Of a DNA stretch of 33,597 nucleotides, positions 23,055 to 30,468 are shown one piece after another. A program made the translations under genes and the position numbers. Source of the stretch: Thermodesulfobacteriota bacterium (lineage in GTDB: Bacteria; Desulfobacterota; BSN033; UBA1163); contig JASEIE010000006.1 in assembly GCA_030024065.1 (NCBI GenBank), forward strand, positions 1 to 33,597, read 5' to 3'. The notes beneath the pieces are model-generated. The model was not told the DNA's origin and searched no databases. It was given only the letters and a program-made list of their open reading frames with translations. How positions within the stretch are numbered: the stretch's first letter is position 1; every line of letters starts with the position of its first letter.

Positions 23055-25302
23055 GTCTTATGAGATCTTCGGCCAGCCTATTCTCCGGGTGGATGCCCGT
23101 GAGAAATTGGCCGGGGAGGCCGTTTATGCCGGTGATCTCTCTTTTCCGGGGATGCTTCACCTGAAGGTCCTCCGAAGCGATCGACCTCATGCCAAAACCT
23201 TAAATATTCATACAGAAAAAGCGGAGCACTACCCGGGTGTCGTAGCGATATTCACCCATAAGGATATTCCCGGAGCAAATCGAGTCGGCCCACGGAATAA
23301 GGATCAACCCGTTCTTTGTGATGACAAAGTCCGTTATGTTGGAGACCCGGTGGCAATGGTTGCAGCAGAAACACAAGAGGCGGCCGAAGAGGCCATTTCT
23401 CTCATCCAGGTAGATTACGAGGATCTGCCCGGGATTTTTTCGCCAGAAGAGGCCCTTGCCTCCGGAGCAATAAAGATCCATGAGTCAGGAAACGTCCTGC
23501 TTGAACGGATACTCTTAAAGGGAGACCCTGACCGGGCCATGAAAGAGGCCGATGTGGTGATCACGAATACCTATCGAACGCAGATGGTTGAACACGGTTA
23601 CCTCGAACCGGAGGCAGGTGTTGCAAAATACGAAAATGGTAAAATCACCGTTTGGATGCCAAGCAAACATGCCCATTTTGACCAGGATGAGATTGCGTCT
23701 GTCCTTGGATTTCCTCTTGAGAAGGTGAGGGTGATCCTCACGACGATTGGCGGCTCTTTTGGAGACAAGCAGTGTTTATCTCCTGGATACTATGTCGCTC
23801 TTGCGAGCCTTAGGACTGGACGTCCATGCAAGATGGTTTATGATCGGAAGGAATCATTCGTAGCTTCCACAAAGCGTCATCCCTTTGTGATTCACTATCA
23901 AACAGGAGCAAAAAAGGATGGAACGATCCTTGCGGCAAGAGTGGAAATCATCGCGGACACAGGAGCTTACACCTCTTATGGTCCCTCGATCCTTGTACGG
24001 GCTCTCACTCATGCCGCCGGCCCTTATGAAATACCCGATGTGTATGTGAGGGCAAGGGCCATCTTTACCAATAATCCAGTCGCCGGAGCCATGCGGGGAT
24101 TTGGTGTGCCTCAGGTCGTAATGGCTTACGAATCTCAGGTGGACATTCTTGCTGAAACCCTTAAAATGGATCCCTTTGAAATCCGCCTGAAGAACGGGAT
24201 GAAGCCCGGTTCTTTAACTGCAACGTGTCAGAATCTGAATGATTCTGTGGGCTATGCGGAAACGATCGCAAAGGTGAAGGAGGAGATAACGAGGCGTGGC
24301 GTACCCATCTCTTTCGGTTCGAAGCGATATGGATGGGGAATTGCATCCATGTTCTACGGAATTGGCTTAACAGGTCTTCCCAATCCGGGATTTTCCCGTG
24401 CCGAAGCAAATGATTCAGGAGATTTCATACTCTACCTTGGCTGTGGAGATATGGGACAGGGTTCTGCGACGACGATGACCCAGATTGCTGCAGAAGTGCT
24501 GAGAACTGCTCCGGAAAGGATTCACCTGCTGATCGGAGATACGGACCTCTGTCCGGATTCAGGGACATCGACGGCGAGCCGGGTAACCTATGTCGTGGGC
24601 CGATCGGTTCAACTGGCTTCGGAGAATCTTCGAGAGTTACTTCGGGAATCTGCGGCACCGATCCTCGGAGTCGCCAGAGAAGAAGTCGTTCTCGATAAGG
24701 GATTTCTCTTCCCATCAGAGGCTCCCCGTCAAAAGATTTCGATCTCCGACGTAGTCAAAAAATTGAAAGAAGAGGGGGTTTCGCCTATCGGAGAGGGAAC
24801 GTTCGATCCGGAGACGACACCCCTGGATATGAAAACGGGGCAGGGGAGTCCCTATGCCACCTACGCCTTTGCAGCACAGGCAGCTCTGGTCTCGGTAGAC
24901 ATGGAGACCGGAGAGGTGGAGGTACTGGACCTGGTGGCGAGTCATGACGTAGGAAGGGCTGTGAATCCAACCAATGTGGTGGGGCAGATCGAGGGTGGGG
25001 TTTCCATGGGATTGGGCTACGCGTTGATGGAAGAGGTTGTGGTGAAAGACGGAATCATTCGAAATCCCCGATTCAGTGAATACTTCATCCCCACAGCTCT
25101 TGATATGCCTGAAGTGACTTCTTTACTGGTGGAGAGTGAAGAACCGACCGGTCCATTCGGAGCGAAGGGCGTGGGTGAGCCCGCCTTGCTGCCAACAGCT
25201 CCTTCGATCCTGAATGGAATCGCTGCGGCGACAGGCATCCGTGTCAAAGAGATCCCTGTCACTTCAGAGAATCTATGGAGGCTCATCAGGGAGAGGAGGT
25301 GA
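23047..25302 (+). CDS. Molybdenum hydroxylase large (molybdopterin) subunit (CoxL/XdhA type)
   Basis: 751 residues. It carries the molybdopterin cytosine dinucleotide cofactor and hydroxylates an activated C-H next to N or in a ring, or at an aldehyde. Domain 1 (AREKLAGEAVYAGDLSFPGM) and the cofactor-binding segments are visible: TTIGGSFGDKQ (usually GGGFGxK), AGAMRGFGVPQ, GCGDMGQGSATTMTQIAAEV and ASHDVGRAVNPTNVVGQIEG. The catalytic Glu is E711 in GAKGVGEPALL. The CO-dehydrogenase active-site loop VAYRCSFR is not present, so it is not an aerobic CO dehydrogenase. Substrate class is open: purine, nicotinate-like or another N-heterocycle. It ends the operon that begins with the XRE-cupin regulator. 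Confidence 0.92.
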   Translation: MAESYEIFGQPILRVDAREKLAGEAVYAGDLSFPGMLHLKVLRSDRPHAKTLNIHTEKAEHYPGVVAIFTHKDIPGANRVGPRNKDQPVLCDDKVRYVGDPVAMVAAETQEAAEEAISLIQVDYEDLPGIFSPEEALASGAIKIHESGNVLLERILLKGDPDRAMKEADVVITNTYRTQMVEHGYLEPEAGVAKYENGKITVWMPSKHAHFDQDEIASVLGFPLEKVRVILTTIGGSFGDKQCLSPGYYVALASLRTGRPCKMVYDRKESFVASTKRHPFVIHYQTGAKKDGTILAARVEIIADTGAYTSYGPSILVRALTHAAGPYEIPDVYVRARAIFTNNPVAGAMRGFGVPQVVMAYESQVDILAETLKMDPFEIRLKNGMKPGSLTATCQNLNDSVGYAETIAKVKEEITRRGVPISFGSKRYGWGIASMFYGIGLTGLPNPGFSRAEANDSGDFILYLGCGDMGQGSATTMTQIAAEVLRTAPERIHLLIGDTDLCPDSGTSTASRVTYVVGRSVQLASENLRELLRESAAPILGVAREEVVLDKGFLFPSEAPRQKISISDVVKKLKEEGVSPIGEGTFDPETTPLDMKTGQGSPYATYAFAAQAALVSVDMETGEVEVLDLVASHDVGRAVNPTNVVGQIEGGVSMGLGYALMEEVVVKDGIIRNPRFSEYFIPTALDMPEVTSLLVESEEPTGPFGAKGVGEPALLPTAPSILNGIAAATGIRVKEIPVTSENLWRLIRERR

Positions 25303-25337
25303 GGGATTAGAAAAACAGAAGGAGGGAAGATATTGGT

Positions 25338-25710
25338 GTGAAAGGATATTATTTTGAAAGGAGGAAAAAGAGCTTTTGTCTATGATTGGATGGAAAAGAA
25401 CAGCTTTGAGCCTTGCTTGATAGGCCCCTCAAAAGAAAGGGCGAATGTTCTTGGCAGATACCGTGGAACAGGCAATGGCCTTACCCTTGCGTTTAACAGC
25501 TACATGGATGTCACGCTTGGGAAGAATGAAGTCTGGCGTCTCAAGGTGTCGGATCAGAAGATCTATTGCCAGGCTTGGGTTGAAGGAAATACCATCTTCG
25601 GCAACGGGGTCGTGAATGATAAGGGTCCGATGGCCGCATGGATGATTGCCGTAAAGGCGTTACGGGAAGCTGGGATCCGACCAAAGGGCGATGTCCTGAT
25701 GTCGGCTACA
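25338..25710 (+). pseudogene. Fragment of an M20-family metallopeptidase (ArgE/DapE type)
   Basis: A recognisable N-terminal part of an M20 zinc amidohydrolase: FVYDWMEKNSFEPCLIGPS, VLGRYRGTGNGLTLAFNS and GNGVVNDKGPMAAWMIAVKA. Three defects are visible. The first zinc ligand of the HMD motif is Tyr (NSYMD). A beginning in another frame (GTG 25338, KGYYFERRKKSF) joins the main frame only through a frameshift near 25375. The similarity ends after DVLMSA near 25705, leaving about 130 of the usual 400 or so residues. The remaining zinc ligands and the dimerisation domain are absent. It is non-functional as a peptidase. Relatives cleave N-acyl or amide bonds in amino-acid derivatives, which fits the catabolic setting. 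Confidence 0.7.
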
Positions 25711-25870
25711 AGGCGCTTACAGTGTCCCCGTCGAGTCTGTTTTGGCATGTTATTGCAACGTTAAGTATAGGATAGAGGATGATCAAAGCCTCTTCATCGA
25801 ATTGGAAGGGAAGGGGCATGAGAAGGTTGTTGGTCACAGGGGTTTAGAAAAATCCAGGAGCAGGATATGA
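25700..25870 (+). pseudogene. Unrecognised C-terminal gene fragment joined to the M20 remnant
   Basis: A second frame opens at 25700, exactly where M20 similarity stops, and reads ...GAYSVPVESVLACYCNVKYR and then FIELEGKGHEKVVGHRGLEK to a TGA at 25868-25870. That stop overlaps the ATG of the AOR gene as ATGA, the usual sign of a coupled operon gene. The composition looks like real protein, but there is no start codon of its own in a sensible place. I do not recognise the family. The simplest reading is a deletion that fused an M20 gene to the end of a neighbouring gene. Confidence 0.45.
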
Positions 25871-27825
25871 AATCCAACAAAGAGCAGCAGATTCGGGGTG
25901 GGTATGCGGGATCGATCTTGTGGGTGAATCTCACAACGGAAAAGGTGAAAAAAGAGAGGCTCAACGGCGGCATGGTTCGTTCCTTTATCGGAATGCGAGG
26001 CTTTACCTCCAAGCTTCTGTGGGAGCGAGTAAAAGGCGTGGATGCCTATGATCCGAAAAACCTGGCCATGTTTGCCATAGGGCCTCTGGCAGGAATTACT
26101 CCTACAGGGGGAAGGGCCCTGATTGCGGCGAAGTCACCCTTGACGGGCCTCATCGGTTACGCAAACTTTGGCGGCCACTGGGGTCCGGCCTTAAAGTACG
26201 CCGGTTATGATCTTGTCGTCGTGGAGGGGAAGGCAGAAAGCCCGGTTTACCTCTGGATTGAAGATGATCATGTTGAGATCCGGGATGCCTCAAGTGTCTG
26301 GGGAAAAGATACCCGGGAAACTGTTCGAGCGATCAGGAAGGAGTTGGGTCAATCCGAAGTGGAGGTCATCACTATAGGCCCAGCCGGTGAGAACCGGGTC
26401 AGGTACGCCTGCGTGATGACCTACGATGGCCACTCCGGAGGCCGTACCGGAATGGGAGCTGTGATGGGCTCCAAGAATTTAAAGGCAGTGGCTGTTCGGG
26501 GGACGAAGAAACTAACCGTAGCCAATGAAATGGAATATAAGAAAATTCTGCAAGAACTGTTGCAGCATCTGAAGAAAGATGAGGTTTCAGGGTTGATTGC
26601 TCCCAGCCTGGGAACAACAGTTCTTCTAAATATTGTGAACGAAACCGGTGCATTAGGGACTCGGAACTTTCAGACTGGCTATTTCGACAAAGCCTACGAA
26701 ATCTCCGGTGAGACGATGAAAGAACGTTTTACGCCTCTTGGCAGGGGAAGAGCTTGTTTCATGTGCCCCATCGGGTGTGACAGATATACCTATATCAAAG
26801 AGGGTGAATTTGCTGGGACATGGTGTGCAGGGGGGCCGGAATATGCAACACTCACGAACCAGGGGGCCCGCGTTGGGAACAGCAATCTGCCTGCCATTAT
26901 CAAGGCCAATGAACTTTGCAACCGATTAGGGTTGGATACTTACTCCACAGGGGGTGTGTTGGGATTTGTCTTTGAACTCTACCAGAGAGGCTTTTTAACC
27001 AAGAAGGAGACGGACGGGTTAGAATTGAACTGGGGGGATTATAAGGTTCAACTCGAGCTGATTAAGAGGATCGCCTATCGGGATGGGTTTGGGGATCTTC
27101 TGGCAGAGGGCGTAAAACGAATTGCAGAGAGGCTGGGAGAAGGGACAGAGAAATATGCGATTCAGGTGAAGGGAATGGAATATCCCTCGAAGGATGCGAG
27201 GGGAGATAAGATGTACGGCCTCTGTTGTGCGACTGCAGGCCGGGGAGCCGACCATCTCTACTCCCTCTCAGAGTTTCCTGCCACGGTCGAATTGGATGTC
27301 ATCGAACAGATGTTCGGGACGAAGAAGGCGGTTGATCCCCATCTCCCTGATGGAAAGGGCAAGGTGGTTGCCTTCTTCGAGGAAGGCTGTACCTTCACAG
27401 ACCTTTTGGGGATCTGCAAGTTGGTTTATGTCACCTACGTTGCCTCTATGGGGGAACTGATGTTTCGGAGAGAAATTTTGCCGAAACTTTATCAAGCCGT
27501 GACAGGTCTTCCTCTTAATTATGAAGGATTGATTAAAGTCACCCATCGGGTAACCGCTCTGGAGAGAGCCTTCAATATCAGAGAAACAGGGATCGGCCGC
27601 AAAGATGACTACCTTCCTCAGAGGTTTCTTAATGAGCCCATGCCGGATGGACCGGCGAAGGGAAGAGTCTTTGAAGCGGATGAAATGCTCGACGAGTACT
27701 ATGAGGCAAAGGGGTACGAAAAGAAGAGCGGCTGGCCCTACCTGGAGACAATGGAAAAATTGGGATTGAAGGGAGAAGCTGAGGAGTTAAAGAAAAAGGG
27801 ATTCCAACTTCCTAGGAGGAGATGA
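25867..27825 (+). CDS. Aldehyde:ferredoxin oxidoreductase family protein (tungsten/molybdenum)
   Basis: 652 residues, slightly longer than the roughly 600 typical for AOR. The [4Fe-4S] ligands C297, C300, C304 (ACFMCPIGCDRY) and C517 (DLLGICKLV) are present. Pterin-binding segments include GRALIAAKSPLTGLIGYANF, GHSGGRTGMGAVMGSKNLKA and ATAGRGADHLYS. AOR enzymes oxidise aldehydes to acids, or reduce acids, in the cytoplasm with ferredoxin; some relatives act on aromatic acyl-CoA or other substrates (BamB and WOR types). The downstream FAD oxidoreductase, MoaD-like protein and polyferredoxin form a coupled operon and suggest an electron-transferring AOR complex. The ATG is supported by AGGAGCAGG just ahead. 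Confidence 0.93.
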   Translation: MKSNKEQQIRGGYAGSILWVNLTTEKVKKERLNGGMVRSFIGMRGFTSKLLWERVKGVDAYDPKNLAMFAIGPLAGITPTGGRALIAAKSPLTGLIGYANFGGHWGPALKYAGYDLVVVEGKAESPVYLWIEDDHVEIRDASSVWGKDTRETVRAIRKELGQSEVEVITIGPAGENRVRYACVMTYDGHSGGRTGMGAVMGSKNLKAVAVRGTKKLTVANEMEYKKILQELLQHLKKDEVSGLIAPSLGTTVLLNIVNETGALGTRNFQTGYFDKAYEISGETMKERFTPLGRGRACFMCPIGCDRYTYIKEGEFAGTWCAGGPEYATLTNQGARVGNSNLPAIIKANELCNRLGLDTYSTGGVLGFVFELYQRGFLTKKETDGLELNWGDYKVQLELIKRIAYRDGFGDLLAEGVKRIAERLGEGTEKYAIQVKGMEYPSKDARGDKMYGLCCATAGRGADHLYSLSEFPATVELDVIEQMFGTKKAVDPHLPDGKGKVVAFFEEGCTFTDLLGICKLVYVTYVASMGELMFRREILPKLYQAVTGLPLNYEGLIKVTHRVTALERAFNIRETGIGRKDDYLPQRFLNEPMPDGPAKGRVFEADEMLDEYYEAKGYEKKSGWPYLETMEKLGLKGEAEELKKKGFQLPRRR

Positions 27826-29078
27826 GCTTGGGGAAGCGAGAGAGGATTGTCATCTTAGGAAACGGGGTGGCAGGAAACACCGCTCTGGAGGCGATCCGGG
27901 GGCAAGATTCTTTTCCAGAGGTGATGATGCTTTCAGAAGAGCCTTATCCTGAATATTCCGCCTGTGTCCTTCCTTATTATGTGTCAGGAGATCTGCAGAG
28001 GAAAAGGGTCTTCCTCAAGTCCCTTAAGGACTATCAGAGTGTCAAGATCCGATTCGGCGAAAAAGTCAGAGAGATTGATCCGGGGAGAAACCGCCTCGTC
28101 CTTGAGAGGGGAAGTTTATCCTATGACAAGTTGGTTCTCGCTACGGGAGGAGAGCCGATTATGTATGACGGAGAGGGTTCCCACGGTAAACCGATTTGTC
28201 CGTTGAAAACCCTGGCCGATGCTGATAAGCTTGCCCGGTCGAAGGCCGAGAGAGTTACTGTCATCGGATCAGGGCTGATCGGTGTAGAAGCCGCAGTGGC
28301 CCTGCGAAAGAGAGGGCACAAGGTCACTCTGATCAGTCGGCGTTGGGTGCTTCCTCGCATCTTGGACGAGGAGGTCGGTCGTCGTGCCCAGAGCATCTTG
28401 GAAAGAAATGGGGTGAAGGTTATCGCCGGGGAGACGGTTAAAGAGATCCTTTTAAAGAGCCATGAAGTAAGGGCTGTCCAGACAGATCATCAGGAAATCC
28501 CCTGTGACCTGATCGTTATGGCGATCGGGATAAAGCCGAGGGTCGATCTTGCCGCAGAGGCAGGGATAGACATCGGGCCCCTCGGCGGGATAAAGGTGAA
28601 TGAGAGGATGGAGACCAGCTTTCCAAGAATCTATGCCTGCGGGGATTGTGCAGAGCCTGTCGATCCTGCCACCGGAGAAACGGCCCTTCAACTCCGCTGG
28701 TTTAACGCAAGGCAGATGGGTCGTGTGGCAGGCCTGAATTGCATCGATATCGGTAGCACCTATGGGAGGATGCAGGTTGGGTTGGCCATGAATCTTTTTG
28801 GAATAGCCGTGGGATCGGTTGGTCAGTTGAGTCAACAGTTGAAAGGGGCGGAGGTAGACACTTTAGAAGAAGGCTCCGGAGGTTTTTATATTCGGTTTTT
28901 GATCGCCGGGGGGACCATTGTTGGGGCTCAATTCATCGGGAAGACCGAGGAGGCCGGAATTCTCTTCACTGCAATCCAGAATCGTTTTCCGTTCAAGCGG
29001 TTATCCGAAGGTTTTGTCCCATTTCCCTGGTATCACAAATTAGATCGATATCTTAAGCCACCCATTTATGGAGATTGA
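27822..29078 (+). CDS. FAD-dependent pyridine nucleotide-disulfide-type oxidoreductase, AOR partner
   Basis: 418 residues; the ATG overlaps the AOR stop (ATGA). Layout: an N-terminal FAD-binding Rossmann motif (IVILGNGVAGNTALEAIRG), an NAD(P)-binding motif (VTVIGSGLIGVEAAVALRKR) at about residues 145-165, and the second FAD motif with FPRIYACGDCAEPVD. A Cys at position 48 region (YPEYSACVLPYYVSG) corresponds to the single active-site Cys of NADH oxidase/CoA-disulfide reductase-like proteins, so peroxide or persulfide chemistry is possible. In this operon it more likely shuttles electrons between NAD(H) and the AOR via the ferredoxin subunit. Exact acceptor not determinable. Confidence 0.88.
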   Translation: MSLGKRERIVILGNGVAGNTALEAIRGQDSFPEVMMLSEEPYPEYSACVLPYYVSGDLQRKRVFLKSLKDYQSVKIRFGEKVREIDPGRNRLVLERGSLSYDKLVLATGGEPIMYDGEGSHGKPICPLKTLADADKLARSKAERVTVIGSGLIGVEAAVALRKRGHKVTLISRRWVLPRILDEEVGRRAQSILERNGVKVIAGETVKEILLKSHEVRAVQTDHQEIPCDLIVMAIGIKPRVDLAAEAGIDIGPLGGIKVNERMETSFPRIYACGDCAEPVDPATGETALQLRWFNARQMGRVAGLNCIDIGSTYGRMQVGLAMNLFGIAVGSVGQLSQQLKGAEVDTLEEGSGGFYIRFLIAGGTIVGAQFIGKTEEAGILFTAIQNRFPFKRLSEGFVPFPWYHKLDRYLKPPIYGD

Positions 29079-29319
29079 AGTAAAACTCTTTGCAATTTTC
29101 CACCGCTATCTTCCGAAGGGAAGTGGTCCGTATTCATGCAAATTGAAAGTAGAGGTTGAGTCCCGAGTCGAAGATATTTTAAACAACTTAGGTCTTCCGA
29201 AGGAAATGCCAAAGATCCTTTTATTGAATGGAATCCAATGCAAACCCGAATCAAAGTTGAGAGAAGGAGATGTTTTGAGCATATTTCCGCCTTTAGGGGG
29301 AGGGGCAGAGAGGAGGTGA
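29068..29319 (+). CDS. MoaD/ThiS-like sulfur carrier linked to AOR
   Basis: 83 residues. Beta-grasp fold pattern with EIEVKLFAIFHRYLPKGSGP at the start and LREGDVLSIFPPLGGG at the end. MoaD supplies the dithiolene sulfur of the molybdo/tungstopterin cofactor by a C-terminal Gly-Gly thiocarboxylate. Here the glycines are followed by four further residues (AERR), so the tail would have to be trimmed to become active, or the carrier works differently. It overlaps the oxidoreductase gene by 11 bases and lies one base ahead of the ferredoxin gene. A dedicated MoaD beside AOR is a known arrangement. Confidence 0.85.
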   Translation: MEIEVKLFAIFHRYLPKGSGPYSCKLKVEVESRVEDILNNLGLPKEMPKILLLNGIQCKPESKLREGDVLSIFPPLGGGAERR

Positions 29320-29320
29320 C

Positions 29321-29812
29321 ATGGGAAAAATCTTAATGGTCGATATCAATGCCTGTAACGGTTGTAGAATTTGCGAGGTAGTCTGTTCTTTTGAGAAAGA
29401 AAAAGCATCGAACCCGATTAAGTCCCGAATCCGAATTCTAAGAGTGGATGAGGCAGGAGTGGATATTCCCGGTGTCTGCCAGCATTGTGAGTCTCCACTC
29501 TGCCAGGATGTCTGTCCGATGGACGCAATCACCCGGGATAAAAATACCCAGGGAGTGATCCTGCGCCAGGACCTTTGTGTGGGTTGCAGGGCATGTACAT
29601 TCGTTTGCCCTTATGGGGCAATCACCCTGGATGTTGAGAAACAGGTAATGATCAAGTGTGACCTCTGTGGTGGAGAGCCCCAGTGTGCCAAGTACTGTCC
29701 GAAGGGAGCCCTTGTTTATGAAAGGGCAGAGGTCATCGATGCATTGAGGCGGGAACGATGCCTGAGACCTCTTATCCAGCCCCTATTGAAATCAAAGGAA
29801 TCTTTACTATAA
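29321..29812 (+). CDS. Polyferredoxin with four [4Fe-4S] clusters (HycB-like), AOR electron-transfer subunit
   Basis: 163 residues with 16 cysteines in four groups: CNGCRICEVVC, CQHCESPLCQDVC with CPMDAI, CVGCRACTFVC with CPYGAI, and CDLCGGEPQCAKYC with CPKGAL. This is the HycB/DmsB/AorA-type iron-sulfur subunit. No signal peptide, so cytoplasmic. It would carry electrons between the AOR and the FAD oxidoreductase in the same operon. A good AGGAGG lies ten bases ahead of the ATG. The operon seems to end here, with a 40-base gap to the next gene. Confidence 0.93.
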   Translation: MGKILMVDINACNGCRICEVVCSFEKEKASNPIKSRIRILRVDEAGVDIPGVCQHCESPLCQDVCPMDAITRDKNTQGVILRQDLCVGCRACTFVCPYGAITLDVEKQVMIKCDLCGGEPQCAKYCPKGALVYERAEVIDALRRERCLRPLIQPLLKSKESLL

Positions 29813-29852
29813 TGGTCATCTCTCAGTAAGGTGGGAGGAGAAGGTTGGCCGT

Positions 29853-30410
29853 ATGAAAAAAGTATTTGAGCAAGTTATGCCCGGGAAGAGTGGCCTTGCC
29901 GTAGAAGTAAAAAAAGGCCAACATCTTCGTATTATTGATTTAGAAGGCAAACAAGTTTGTGATATGGCTGTATTCAATAAAGACAATTTGCGCGAAAAGC
30001 TCTCCACCTCCTATTCAAGAACAAGGTATGAACCAAAAGTAGTGGGTGAATATATCCCTCGCGATAAGCTTATGGAAGGGGATGCCTTAATGTCCACTCT
30101 ATGCCGTCCTATGATGACGGTTATCAAGGAAACGGCCGAGGTTAAAGGAGTTCACGACTGCCATAACCGAATGTGCAACAGATATCTTTATATGGTGCAA
30201 TTAGGAATTGGCCCACAAGACGGCTGCCATGAGATTATCAGTAAAAGTGTTGTTCCCTATGGTCTCCTTCCCGAAGATATACCTGATACTTTGGATATTA
30301 ACATGAGCTATACTCACGATTGTGTCAGACATCGCTGGGTGATCGGCGAGCCCGTGAGCCGGCCAGGGGATTACAATGAATTCCGGGCTGAATCAGAGCC
30401 CAAAGTTTAA
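29853..30410 (+). CDS. DUF1989 / urea carboxylase-associated family protein, short C-terminus
   Basis: 185 residues. The DUF1989 core is clear: GQHLRIIDLEGKQVCDMAVF, then LCRPMMTVIKETAEVKGVHD, CHNRMCNRYLYM and GLLPEDIPDTLDINMSYT. The CDMAVFN and HDCH parts contain the conserved Asp, His and Cys of the family, which have been taken as metal ligands. Members are linked to urea carboxylase, guanidine and aminomethyl-compound pathways; biochemical roles are poorly defined. The usual C-terminal segment after DY.E.RAE is missing: the protein ends EFRAESEPKV, about 30-40 residues shorter than I expect. GGGAGGAGAAGG precedes the ATG. It lies near the deiminase-fold enzyme at 32086, so both may treat a guanidino- or urea-type compound. 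Confidence 0.82.
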   Translation: MKKVFEQVMPGKSGLAVEVKKGQHLRIIDLEGKQVCDMAVFNKDNLREKLSTSYSRTRYEPKVVGEYIPRDKLMEGDALMSTLCRPMMTVIKETAEVKGVHDCHNRMCNRYLYMVQLGIGPQDGCHEIISKSVVPYGLLPEDIPDTLDINMSYTHDCVRHRWVIGEPVSRPGDYNEFRAESEPKV

Positions 30411-30468
30411 ATTTCAAAGAGTTAGGCAAGGATGATGGGAAAATAAAATAATTTAGAAAGGATCAGAA

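Noticed and set aside
23747..23771. GGSFGDK in the hydroxylase large subunit as a damaged cofactor site
   Set aside because: Only one Gly of the GGGFGxK motif is Ser; other hydroxylases tolerate this, and all further motifs and the catalytic Glu are intact.
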